Part shown: positions 25,357 to 33,980 of the stretch, piece by piece | Numbering within the stretch: the stretch's first letter is position 1 | Layout: each line of letters opens with the position of its first letter | Source of the DNA: an uncultured Tenacibaculum sp. | GTDB taxonomy: Bacteria > Bacteroidota > Bacteroidia > Flavobacteriales > Flavobacteriaceae | NCBI GenBank assembly: GCA_947496185.1 | Contig: CANMCD010000007.1 | Span: 62,001-126,000, forward strand | Length of the DNA stretch: 64,000 bases | Direction of reading: 5' to 3' | Position numbers and translations under genes: made by a program | The notes under the pieces: model-generated | Database searches by the model: none | Seen by the model: only the letters and a program-made list of their open reading frames with translations | Told to the model about the DNA's origin: nothing

Positions 25357-27669
25357 TTATAGTTGGTTATTGATTATTTTGTAAATAAGACTTTTAGTTA
25401 TAGGTATATTTTGTGCTTTTTTTTGAACTTCTTCGAATGTGAGTAAATAAGAACATCCATTTTTGTATTCAGAACAGCCGTAAGCGGTTTTTCCTTTCAA
25501 AAGTGTTCCCTTTTTACAAGAAGGACAAATTAAATCCCCAATATCATTGTTTTTAGCGATTTTTTTAGTGTTTCCTCCTTTTTTTGGTTCAAATTTTAAT
25601 TGAAAGTCAGTATCAAATCTAAGTAAACCTTCTAATTTTTCATCTCCAGATTTCCAGCCTTTTAAATTGGTAGTACTTTTTTTATTTATTAGATTAATTA
25701 ATTGTTTATCAGATATTTTTTTTCCCATGAACTCAAAGGGAATCATAAAGTTACATCCGCTTTTGTATTCAGAACAGCCATAAGCGGCTTTTCCTTTCAA
25801 AAGCTTCCCCTTGTTACATTTTGGGCAAGAGTTACCACTAACACCCGTTTCTTTTTTTGTAGCCGTTTTTTTAGCGACAGTTTTGGGAGTGTCGAAAGAT
25901 ATACGTCTATTTTTTTTACTAGAACGAACTTCATAAACTAATTGATCCACCATCTTTTTCATATGTTTAATAAAGGAAGAAGCATGGTAATCTCCTCGTT
26001 CAATTTCTTTTAGTTTTTTTTCCCACAAACCTGTTAATTCTGCTGATTTTAATAATTGATTGTCGATTAAATCAATTAAATCAATACCCGTCTGTGTTGG
26101 AATTACTAATTTTTTTTGACGTTTAATGTATTTTCTTTTGAATAAAGTTTCTATAATATTTGCTCTTGTAGAAGGTCTTCCAATACCATTTTCTTTCATG
26201 AGCTCACGCATTTCGTCATCATCCACTTGTTTACCTGCTGTTTCCATAGCTCTAAGTAGACTAGCTTCTGTGTAATTTCTAGGAGGTTTGGTTTCTTTTT
26301 CTAAAAAAGAAGGCTCGTGAGGGCCTTTTTCACCTTTTTCAAAAGTTGGAAGTACGTTTGGTTCTGTTGTTTTTTTAGGAGTAGTTCCAAATTCAAAAAC
26401 AACGCGCCATCCTTTAGTAACGATTTCTTTTCCTGTTGTTTTGAAAGGTACTTTTTCTGCTTTTCCTTTGACAGTAGTATTAGAAATGTCACTATCAGGG
26501 TAAAAAACGGCAATAAAACGTTTCACAATGATATCATACACATCTTTTTGATGTCCATATAGATTACCTTGTACTCCTGTTGGAATTATGGCGTGGTGGT
26601 CTGTTACTTTTTTATCGTTAAAAACCTTAGATGATTTTCGAATTTTTTTACCTATTAATTCTTCTGTTAAAGGAGCATAGTCCGTTAACTTTTTTAATAT
26701 CGTTGGTACTTTTGGATAGATATCATTAGGAAGAAAGGTTGTATCTACTCTAGGATATGAAACGAGTTTCATTTCGTATAACCCTTGTACTATTTTTAAA
26801 GTTTCGTCAGCAGAAAGACCAAATTTAGTATTACAATACACCTGTAAGCCCGTTAAATCAAATAGTTTAGGAGCATATTCTTTTCCTTTCTTTTTGACAA
26901 CAGATATTACCTCAAATTCAGCTTCTTTCACTTTGTTGGCAAAAGCCTCACCTTCAGATTTCTTTAAAAAACGGCCTGCTTCGCACGAAAAAAGTGTATT
27001 TCTATATAACGTTTGTAATTCCCAGTAGGGTTGTGGAACAAAGTTGGTGATTTCTTTATACCTATTTACTAACATAGCTAGGGTTGGCGTCTGTACTCGT
27101 CCTATAGATAATACTTGTTTGCCGGTACCATAAATCGTAGTGTATAAACGAGTAGCATTTAACCCCAATAACCAATCTCCAATAGCTCTAGAATAGCCAG
27201 CAAAATACAAATTATCGTATTGCTCTTGCTCTTTTAAATTTTCAAAACCTTCTCTGATAGCTTCTTCGGTCAAAGAAGAGATCCATAAACGCTTTACATT
27301 TCCTGTATAATTTGCTTGATTGATAACCCATCGTTGTATAAGCTCTCCTTCTTGACCAGCATCTCCACAGTTTATGATAACTTCTGCTTTATCAAATAGC
27401 GACTTTATAATGTTGAACTGTTTTTGAATACCACTATCATTAGAGACTTTGGTGTTAAATCGTTCTGGGAGCATTGGTAAATTATTAAGATCCCAGCTCT
27501 TCCAATGAGGTTTGTAATCTTTAGGCTCTAATAAGGTACATAGATGACCAAAAGTATAGGTAACAACATAACCATTTCCTTCAAAATACCCATCATGTTT
27601 TTTACTAGCTCCTAATATAGAGGCTATTTCTCTTGCTACACTTGGTTTCTCAGCAATACATACTTTCAT
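25357..27669 (-). CDS. topB: DNA topoisomerase III with two C-terminal zinc-binding repeats
   Basis: A 770-residue type IA topoisomerase. The TOPRIM domain starts at KVCIAEKPSVAREIASIL with NCGDAGQEGELIQRW; the catalytic tyrosine is in SYPRVDTTFLP; GIGRPSTRANII is the conserved late motif. Two C-terminal cysteine modules of about 100 residues each follow (CPKCNKGKLLKGKAAYGC and CPSCKKGTLLKGKTAYGC). The corresponding DNA is about 90% identical over 50 bases at an offset of exactly 300 bases (25461-25510 and 25761-25810), so the module was duplicated or gene-converted recently. I chose ATG 27669 over the preceding GTG. Confidence 0.94.
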   Translation of the reverse strand: MKVCIAEKPSVAREIASILGASKKHDGYFEGNGYVVTYTFGHLCTLLEPKDYKPHWKSWDLNNLPMLPERFNTKVSNDSGIQKQFNIIKSLFDKAEVIINCGDAGQEGELIQRWVINQANYTGNVKRLWISSLTEEAIREGFENLKEQEQYDNLYFAGYSRAIGDWLLGLNATRLYTTIYGTGKQVLSIGRVQTPTLAMLVNRYKEITNFVPQPYWELQTLYRNTLFSCEAGRFLKKSEGEAFANKVKEAEFEVISVVKKKGKEYAPKLFDLTGLQVYCNTKFGLSADETLKIVQGLYEMKLVSYPRVDTTFLPNDIYPKVPTILKKLTDYAPLTEELIGKKIRKSSKVFNDKKVTDHHAIIPTGVQGNLYGHQKDVYDIIVKRFIAVFYPDSDISNTTVKGKAEKVPFKTTGKEIVTKGWRVVFEFGTTPKKTTEPNVLPTFEKGEKGPHEPSFLEKETKPPRNYTEASLLRAMETAGKQVDDDEMRELMKENGIGRPSTRANIIETLFKRKYIKRQKKLVIPTQTGIDLIDLIDNQLLKSAELTGLWEKKLKEIERGDYHASSFIKHMKKMVDQLVYEVRSSKKNRRISFDTPKTVAKKTATKKETGVSGNSCPKCNKGKLLKGKAAYGCSEYKSGCNFMIPFEFMGKKISDKQLINLINKKSTTNLKGWKSGDEKLEGLLRFDTDFQLKFEPKKGGNTKKIAKNNDIGDLICPSCKKGTLLKGKTAYGCSEYKNGCSYLLTFEEVQKKAQNIPITKSLIYKIINNQL

Positions 27670-27787
27670 CACAAATAACTTCTAGTAAAGATCGAAATTA
27701 CAATTTTTATCCCATTTATTGTTTGGAATTATTTTATTTATCGATAACAATTAGAAAAGAAAATAAGTATTGATTTGACATCACAAT

Positions 27788-27817
27788 AAAAAAAGAGACC
27801 ACCTAAAAGGCAGCCTC
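27788..27817 (-). terminator. Rho-independent terminator after the M1 peptidase gene
   Basis: On the minus strand GAGGCTGCC (27817-27809) pairs with GGTGGTCTC (27803-27795), including three G-U pairs, around a 5-base loop, and is followed by seven Ts. Confidence 0.75.
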
Positions 27818-27842
27818 AATCATTTATTTGTTGATTAAAAAA

Positions 27843-30080
27843 CTATTGTTTAATCTTATTTTTAAAATCTTCAAATTTATTCGTTTGTTTTCTTGGCCAG
27901 CTATTGTTAGAAACATTTACATCGGCAGTTTCAAGGTCTGGGTCAATTTGAAAACTAACAATTTCTTTATTAGAAGGATATATTCTAGTTACATATTGAT
28001 CATTTTTACGCCAAATTTGTGCAGGATACGTTTCACGTTTCTTAGTACCATCAGCATAGGTAATTTCAACAATAATAGGCATAACTAATCCGCCTGGTTT
28101 TTCAAAATATACCTGATATAAGTATTTAGGTATTTTATTATATTCTGCTCTTTTTTCTGTTGGTAAATTATCGATATATTTCTTTAAATCTTTTGGGTTG
28201 GCATCTTCTTTTTTGTTTGTCAAGTAAAATGATTCTCCAAGACCTGCTAGATATTCGGGTTGTTCATCTAATAATTTCTTTACATTTTCCATTGGCTTAT
28301 CTGTCACGTAAATTTGTTGTACTGTATTGATTCCAATGTCATTATAGTCAGTAGTGTAAAACCATCCTCTCCAAAACCAATCCAAATCCATACCTGAAGC
28401 ATCTTCCATCGTTCTAAAGAAATCTGCAGGTGTAGGGTGTTTAAACATCCAACGACGTGAATACGTTCTAAAGGCATAATCAAAAAGTTCAGGCCCCATG
28501 ATTGTTTGGCGCAATAAATACAAACCAGCAGCAGGCTTGGTATATGCATTAGGACCAAAATTATGTACATAATCCCCTTGAGACATTATTGGAGATAAAT
28601 TGTTCTGATCTAAACTCATATATCCTACAATATCTTTAGGTAAATTTCCTGTATCAAAGTTTGAGTCATAATCGAGTTCTGCCAATGTTTCAACGAAAGA
28701 GTTTAATCCCTCATCCATCCATGTCCATTGACGTTCATCAGAATTTACAATCATTGGGAAGAAATTATGTCCTATTTCGTGAGTAATTACCCCAATCATT
28801 CTATTTTTTGTTCTTTCAGAATAGGTTCCATCTGGTTCGGGTCTTCCAAAATTAAAACAAATCATCGGATATTCCATTCCTTGTTTTTTAGCATGCACAG
28901 ATATAGCTTTAGGATATGGATAATCGAAAGTTAGTTTTGAATATTCTTCTAAAGTATTCGCAACAACTCTCGTCGAATGTTCTTCCCATAGTGGATTTCC
29001 TTCTTTAGGATAAAGAGAAACAGCCATAACGGTTTTACCGTTAATATCTACTGCCATAGCATCCCAAATATATTTTCTTGAAGAAGCGAAAGCATAGTCT
29101 CTAACATTTTTAGCTTTAAAATGCCATGTTTTAGTTTTTTTACTCCATTTCTTTTTTTCTGCTTTTTCTGCTTCTTTTTGAGTAACAATAAAAACGGGGT
29201 TTTTAAAAGAAGTTCTTGCTTTTTCCCAACGGCTACGTTGTTTTTTTGTTAAGACTTCTTTATCGTTTACTAATTTACCAGTAGCATCTACTATATGATC
29301 TGCGGGTACAGTCAATTTAACATCATAATCTCCAAATTCAAGAGCCCATTCACTACGTCCCCAAAACTGCATGTTTTGCCAGCCCTCTACATTGTCATAA
29401 ACAGCCAATCTAGGAAAAAACTGAGCTATGGTGTAATTTTTATTTCCATCAGGAAAAGATTCAAAACCAGACCTACCACCATCTGTAACAGAGTTATTTA
29501 TTAAGTAATTCCATCGAATTCTAAATTTAAAAACATGCCCAGGTGCTAACGGCTTAGGTAAATTAATGCGCATCATGGTTCTATTGATCGTATGCGATAA
29601 ATCTCTTCCGTCTGCGTATTTGACAGCTTCAATTTTAAAACCAAAATCTTTCGATTTTTTCATGGTTTTTTTAACAAAATCTTTAGCAGAAAGAACAGGG
29701 TTTAATACTGTTGATTCCGCAAGAGGCGTTTTAGAGTCCGGTGCACGTTTATTTTGATCTAATTGAACCCAAAGATATTCCAAATGGTCTTTGGAGTTAT
29801 TATGGTAGGTAATCAACTCATCTCCATATATTTTATTAGAAATTTCGTCAAGTCGGATATCCATGACATAATCAACTTTTTGTTGTGTATAAGCATGCCC
29901 TGGAGCCCCTGAAGCAGTTCGTTGGCTATTAGGAGTAGCTAGTACATCTTTTAATTGACGAAATTTATTTTGGTCTGTGTGTCCTTTTTGAGGGGCTTGA
30001 TTTGCAGTTTGTTGGGCAGCCAAAGGAGTTCCCATCATCAAAGCAACTGAAGCTATACAAGTGATAATATAATTCCTCAT
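27843..30080 (-). CDS. M1 family zinc metallopeptidase
   Basis: A 745-residue secreted gluzincin aminopeptidase. A signal peptide ends near LAAQQ (residue 23). The zinc site is HEIGH followed after exactly 18 residues by the glutamate of DEGLNSF, the M1 HEXXH-x18-E arrangement, with the upstream PKAISVHAKKQGMEYPMI replacing the usual GAMEN block by GMEYP. C-terminal regions are beta-rich. It would trim peptides in the periplasm or outside the cell. A DUF6702 gene lies upstream on the same strand (77 bp gap between the genes). Confidence 0.92.
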   Translation of the reverse strand: MRNYIITCIASVALMMGTPLAAQQTANQAPQKGHTDQNKFRQLKDVLATPNSQRTASGAPGHAYTQQKVDYVMDIRLDEISNKIYGDELITYHNNSKDHLEYLWVQLDQNKRAPDSKTPLAESTVLNPVLSAKDFVKKTMKKSKDFGFKIEAVKYADGRDLSHTINRTMMRINLPKPLAPGHVFKFRIRWNYLINNSVTDGGRSGFESFPDGNKNYTIAQFFPRLAVYDNVEGWQNMQFWGRSEWALEFGDYDVKLTVPADHIVDATGKLVNDKEVLTKKQRSRWEKARTSFKNPVFIVTQKEAEKAEKKKWSKKTKTWHFKAKNVRDYAFASSRKYIWDAMAVDINGKTVMAVSLYPKEGNPLWEEHSTRVVANTLEEYSKLTFDYPYPKAISVHAKKQGMEYPMICFNFGRPEPDGTYSERTKNRMIGVITHEIGHNFFPMIVNSDERQWTWMDEGLNSFVETLAELDYDSNFDTGNLPKDIVGYMSLDQNNLSPIMSQGDYVHNFGPNAYTKPAAGLYLLRQTIMGPELFDYAFRTYSRRWMFKHPTPADFFRTMEDASGMDLDWFWRGWFYTTDYNDIGINTVQQIYVTDKPMENVKKLLDEQPEYLAGLGESFYLTNKKEDANPKDLKKYIDNLPTEKRAEYNKIPKYLYQVYFEKPGGLVMPIIVEITYADGTKKRETYPAQIWRKNDQYVTRIYPSNKEIVSFQIDPDLETADVNVSNNSWPRKQTNKFEDFKNKIKQ

Positions 30081-30157
30081 TATTTCAATTTGATTTGTTT
30101 TTGCTATTTAATTAGTTGGAAAATTACAGAATTAATTTAATCAAAAAATATTTTAGG

Positions 30158-30655
30158 TTAAAAATTTAACAAACCTTTATCATTTTTTTTGTTAAGAAAA
30201 AGACTCTTGCTTTGAGAGTTAACTTTAACTTTGATTAAATTCTGCTGATCTGGAAAGTAATTTATCAAAAGATCATTTGTTATTTTTATTGTTTTGACGG
30301 ATTGAATATTATCAATTTCTAAATAGAAATAGACAATATTTCCTTCGTATTCTTTTCCTATAAAATTGTATGTTTTGTATACATCATTAATTGATATTTT
30401 AAAATGCTTTTTTAAGTATTCGTACAGGTATGTATCTGATTTAACATCTTCTTTTTTAGTCGATAAGTTCAAATTAATATTATAGTCTTTATTAATAGCT
30501 AGTTCAAGATCATCTATAAAAACATTCATTATCATCTGAATACTTTGATGTTTTTCTCGGAATTCTATTTCTGTTAAGGCTACATAATATTTATGAGCTT
30601 TAGAATGAGATGTAAACAAAAAAAATAGCGTTAATAAAAAATATACTTTTTTCAT
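30158..30655 (-). CDS. DUF6702 family secreted protein
   Basis: A 165-residue protein with a signal peptide ending at SKA (residue 18) and a beta-rich body beginning HKYYVALTEIEF, which matches my memory of the DUF6702 family, commonly encoded beside an M1 peptidase in Bacteroidota. No catalytic motif is seen and the function is unknown. The start at 30655 gives a good signal peptide; an upstream in-frame ATG (30685) would add 10 residues. The 288-base gap to the next plus-strand gene has no clear feature. Confidence 0.7.
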   Translation of the reverse strand: MKKVYFLLTLFFLFTSHSKAHKYYVALTEIEFREKHQSIQMIMNVFIDDLELAINKDYNINLNLSTKKEDVKSDTYLYEYLKKHFKISINDVYKTYNFIGKEYEGNIVYFYLEIDNIQSVKTIKITNDLLINYFPDQQNLIKVKVNSQSKSLFLNKKNDKGLLNF

Positions 30656-30943
30656 ATTAATGAAAAGCCATAGTAAGTTATTCATTCGCTAAGTTACTAA
30701 TTGTATTTAAATAATGGATCACCTAGTAATTTTTGTTATACAAATTTTAAAACTAAAATTATGTTTCTTTAGGTGATTTATACCATTCATCTACACATAA
30801 CATACTTTCACCTTTTCAAGAAATGATTTTATCTAATAGTCTCCTGTAAAGAACTATATATAAGTTATATTTAATATGAATTTAAAATACTGTACAGATT
30901 AGTTTTAACAAAAAGTTTGTTTGGTTTTAAAACATTAGATGAA

Positions 30944-31306
30944 ATGGAGTATGTGAGAAAAGTGATCGTTGGTTGTGTTTTCATCTCTTTATTTAGTTTA
31001 AGTACTTCTATGTTGTATTCTCAACAAGTAGATGTAAGAAACGGAGTTGAATACATGAATGACAAGAATGAAGTAGAAGATAGTAATTCGTTGTCGATGG
31101 ATTTGATAACCTCAGTGAAGGATGTTAAGACTAAAAAACAATTTAAAAAGCCAAAAAGAAGCGCTAAAAAAGTAAGTGCTGAAGATATTGAAAATTTATT
31201 GGATCGAGGAACGCTTCGATACCGAAAAAAAAGAGACTCAAATAAATGTTTTGAAGAAATAATTGAAGATTGTGAGGCGAAGGATGAGAAGGAGTTGTCG
31301 AAATAA
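30944..31306 (+). CDS. Small secreted protein of unknown function
   Basis: A 120-residue protein with a signal peptide (about 1-28, ending MLYSQQ) and a body that is strongly charged, with a lysine-rich stretch (TKKQFKKPKRSAKKV) and a cysteine pair near the C-terminus (CFEEIIEDCE). I do not recognise a family. It is a single gene with a terminator at 31352-31376. The start at 30944 is chosen for the signal peptide; an in-frame TTG at 30917 is less likely. Confidence 0.55.
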   Translation: MEYVRKVIVGCVFISLFSLSTSMLYSQQVDVRNGVEYMNDKNEVEDSNSLSMDLITSVKDVKTKKQFKKPKRSAKKVSAEDIENLLDRGTLRYRKKRDSNKCFEEIIEDCEAKDEKELSK

Positions 31307-31351
31307 TACTATTTTGGCGGCTCCTATTTTTTTGTTTATATCAAAAAGTAA

Positions 31352-31386
31352 AAGCTACCCAATTAAAGGGTAGCTTAGTTTTTAGG
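31352..31386 (+). terminator. Rho-independent terminator
   Basis: AAGCTACCC (31352-31360) pairs perfectly with GGGTAGCTT (31368-31376), followed by AGTTTTTA. It ends the small secreted protein gene. Confidence 0.7.
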
Positions 31387-31498
31387 AGTGTTATTTTAGA
31401 TTTTCATATTCACTATCACTCATTTCGCCGTTACTGATTCTAATAAGTTCATTAATTTCTTTTTGACTAAGGATAGAGTTAGCTTGTATTTTGAGCTA

Positions 31499-32386
31499 TT
31501 ACGTTCTAAACTCTTCAGAAAAATTAGTAATAAAATTTTTGATATAGTTTTTATTGCTATCACATTTACGAATAACCAAAAAGTGTTTCCTTTTTAAACC
31601 TTTTTTATCAATTCTTTTAAAGCATAAGTTTTCAGTGATTTTAAAAGATTTTAATGCCCATTTGGGCATGCAAAATATACCGAAATTAGCATTAATCATT
31701 TCCAATGCTACTTCAGTCAAAGGAATTGCAGATATTTTTTTAGGAGTTATATTGTTGGGCTTTAAAAAGTGTTCATGAATGAATACTGTTTCGAGCGGAA
31801 AAGAATGGATAATTAAATGAACGTTTTCAAAGTTTTTTGCTTCAATAAAATCTAATTCATTTAGTTGATTCTCTTTATGGATTACGGCAAAAACTTCATC
31901 TTCAAAAACTTCAATACTTGTTAATGAATCATTAATAGGTTTCGAAGTAACAATCGCGATATCAATTTCATTTGCTATAATTTTAGCAATCGGTTTGTGT
32001 GTAGCCTCTAGAATTAAATCAACATTGATTTGAGGGTATAGTATTCCCATTTTCTGAATAAAACTCGGTAACCCTTGATAAAAAGCATAACATTCTGTAC
32101 TAACTCTGATTGTACCCGCAGCTCCTTTTTGTATTTGATGGATATTCTTAAAACCTTCATCAATATTTTTTAAAACCTTATTCCCTAGCTCACAAAGAGC
32201 TATTCCTTCTTCAGTAAGTTTCCATTTATTGCGTGATCTATGAAAAATTTTAAAGTTTAATCGTTCTTCTAGTTCTTTTAATTGATGACTTAAAGCAGAT
32301 TGTGTTAAAAATAATTTTTTTGAAGAACTGGCTATACTCCCTTCTTCAACGATTGTTTGTATGAGCCTAAAATGTTTAATTTCCAT
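31499..32386 (-). CDS. LysR family transcriptional regulator
   Basis: A 295-residue LysR-type regulator. The N-terminal winged helix-turn-helix (EEGSIASSSKKLFLTQSALSHQ within residues 14-37) is followed by a periplasmic-binding-like effector domain (about 90-290). It is divergent from the rhodanese gene, the usual LysR arrangement, so it probably controls that gene. ACAATATTGT (32399-32408) in the spacer is a palindromic candidate operator. The -7 element at 32392-32399 ends 5 bases from the ATG, implying a leaderless mRNA. Confidence 0.9.
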   Translation of the reverse strand: MEIKHFRLIQTIVEEGSIASSSKKLFLTQSALSHQLKELEERLNFKIFHRSRNKWKLTEEGIALCELGNKVLKNIDEGFKNIHQIQKGAAGTIRVSTECYAFYQGLPSFIQKMGILYPQINVDLILEATHKPIAKIIANEIDIAIVTSKPINDSLTSIEVFEDEVFAVIHKENQLNELDFIEAKNFENVHLIIHSFPLETVFIHEHFLKPNNITPKKISAIPLTEVALEMINANFGIFCMPKWALKSFKITENLCFKRIDKKGLKRKHFLVIRKCDSNKNYIKNFITNFSEEFRT

Positions 32387-32391
32387 ACTTA

Positions 32392-32399
32392 CAAAAGTA
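32392..32399 (-). promoter_or_regulatory. -7 promoter element of the LysR gene, adjacent to its ATG
   Basis: The minus strand reads TACTTTTG, an exact match to TAnnTTTG; its last base is followed by 5 bases and the ATG at 32386. The adjoining palindrome ACAATATTGT (32399-32408) may be the autoregulatory site. Confidence 0.45.
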
Positions 32400-32490
32400 C
32401 AATATTGTAAAATTTCTGTAGTTGAAATCTTATCAATTATACTTTAAAATCCTTCAATTATTAAAGGAAATTTTTAAGGGAACCAGCTAG

Positions 32491-32498
32491 TAATTTTG
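32491..32498 (+). promoter_or_regulatory. -7 promoter element of the rhodanese gene
   Basis: TAATTTTG is an exact match, 27 bases before ATG 32526. It overlaps the in-frame TTG at 32496, which therefore is not the start. Confidence 0.45.
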
Positions 32499-32525
32499 TG
32501 TTTAAATCGATATAAAATTTTTAAT

Positions 32526-32918
32526 ATGAGAAAACAAATAGACTATTACCAACAAAAATTAGTATATGAAATGGATCCTTCCGATCTTTTTGAAAAGCTT
32601 GAAGAAAGCAAAGAATTTATTTCTTTAGATACTAGGAAGACATTTGCTTTTGAACAAGAACATATACCCAATGCGATTAATATTCCACATAGAGAAATGA
32701 CAGAAGAAACTACGCAGCATTTGAATCGTGCTAAAACATATGTTTGTTATTGTGATGGAATCGGATGCAATGCGTCTACCAAAGGAGCTTTAAAAATGAC
32801 AAAATTAGGTTTTAAGGTAGTAGAACTAATCGGAGGAATTGTATGGTGGAAGTTGGATGGATATGCTACGGAAGGTACTAAATCAACTAAGGGGGAGATG
32901 TTTGAATGTGCTTGTTAA
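32526..32918 (+). CDS. Rhodanese-like domain protein
   Basis: A 130-residue cytoplasmic protein with a single rhodanese domain. ISLDTRKTFAFEQEHIPNAINIPHRE is the typical N-terminal half; the active-site loop is YCDGIGCNAST with the catalytic cysteine in this loop, and ELIGGIVWWK closes the fold. The six-residue loop suits a sulfurtransferase. It is divergent from a LysR regulator gene that may control it. A second cysteine pair ends the protein (ECAC). The substrate is unknown. Confidence 0.87.
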   Translation: MRKQIDYYQQKLVYEMDPSDLFEKLEESKEFISLDTRKTFAFEQEHIPNAINIPHREMTEETTQHLNRAKTYVCYCDGIGCNASTKGALKMTKLGFKVVELIGGIVWWKLDGYATEGTKSTKGEMFECAC

Positions 32919-32933
32919 GTAAGTTCAAATCGA

Positions 32934-32969
32934 AACTTAGGGTTCTCTAAAATCAGTGAACCCTAAGTT
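32934..32969. terminator. Bidirectional hairpin between convergent genes
   Basis: AACTTAGGGTTC (32934-32945) and GAACCCTAAGTT (32958-32969) are a perfect 12-bp inverted repeat with a 12-base loop, between the convergent rhodanese and oxyR genes. T-runs are weak on both sides. Confidence 0.6.
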
Positions 32970-32990
32970 CATATATTATCTTTACTTCAA

Positions 32991-33935
32991 TTAATTGTGT
33001 TTTCGTAATGGACTAATAATGTTAACATCACTAAACGCAATAGCCCCTCTTACCACACTATCAATAGTGTTTTTTAAAGCTTCAACTAATTGCATTTTCA
33101 ATTGTGATTTATGGTAAATTAAACTTACTTCACGTGCAGGAGGGGGGCTTTCAAAATCACGTAGGTGTTTTTTATCCTCCGTATTCAAATCAAGTGTATT
33201 TAAATACGGCAACAAAGTCATTCCTAAACCGTCTTTTGAGAGTTTAATAAGTGTATCAAAACTTCCACTTTCTAATTGAAAATGTAAGTTTTTACTTTTT
33301 TTGTTAGTACGACAAAGATTTATAACGCTATCCTTAAAACAATGCCCGTCTTCTAATAGCAGTAAATCGTCTACATCAAGGTCGTCAATTTTAATTTTAT
33401 CTTTTTGAAATAAGGCATGTGTTTCAGGAATTAAGCCTACGAAAGGTTCGTAATATAACACACGCTCTTTTAGTAATTCATTTTCTAAAGGAGTGGCAGC
33501 GATAGCTGCATCAATATGACCGTCAATTAACTTACGTACAATTTCTTCCGTAGTTAATTCTTCAAGTATAAGCTGAACTTTTGGATACTTTTTATTGAAT
33601 GTTTTTAAAAACATAGGGAGGAGCGTAGGCATGATAGTAGGGATGATTCCTAACTTAAATTCACCACCGACATATCCTTTCTGTTGATGAACGATATCAA
33701 TAATTCGATTACTTTCATTAACAATTACTTTTGCTTGTTCTACAATTCGTTTGCCTACCTCTGTTAATTCGATTGGTTTTTTAGCGCGATTAAAAATCTT
33801 CGCGTCCAATTCATCCTCAAGTTTTTGTATTTGCATGCTCAGCGTTGGTTGGGTAACAAAGCAATGCTCAGCAGCAATAGTGAAATTTTGATATTCAGCA
33901 ACGGCTAAAGTGTATTTCAGTTGAGTAATGGTCAT
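32991..33935 (-). CDS. oxyR: OxyR, peroxide-sensing LysR regulator
   Basis: A 314-residue LysR-type regulator. The helix-turn-helix includes EHCFVTQPTLSMQIQKLEDE. The effector domain has EDGHCFKDSVINLC, with cysteines at residues 199 and 208, exactly the positions of the redox cysteines of Escherichia coli OxyR, so this protein should be oxidised to a disulfide by hydrogen peroxide and then activate catalase and peroxiredoxin genes. It is followed on the same strand by no gene and lies 45 bp downstream of the DUF255 thioredoxin-like gene. Confidence 0.93.
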   Translation of the reverse strand: MTITQLKYTLAVAEYQNFTIAAEHCFVTQPTLSMQIQKLEDELDAKIFNRAKKPIELTEVGKRIVEQAKVIVNESNRIIDIVHQQKGYVGGEFKLGIIPTIMPTLLPMFLKTFNKKYPKVQLILEELTTEEIVRKLIDGHIDAAIAATPLENELLKERVLYYEPFVGLIPETHALFQKDKIKIDDLDVDDLLLLEDGHCFKDSVINLCRTNKKSKNLHFQLESGSFDTLIKLSKDGLGMTLLPYLNTLDLNTEDKKHLRDFESPPPAREVSLIYHKSQLKMQLVEALKNTIDSVVRGAIAFSDVNIISPLRKHN

Positions 33936-33980
33936 TTACTTTTTTTGATAAATATATTAAAACAATTTTAGTTTGGTTTT

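Noticed and set aside
30917-30943. Longer N-terminus from TTG 30917 for the small secreted protein
   Set aside because: It would precede the signal peptide with nine atypical residues; ATG 30944 gives a normal signal peptide.
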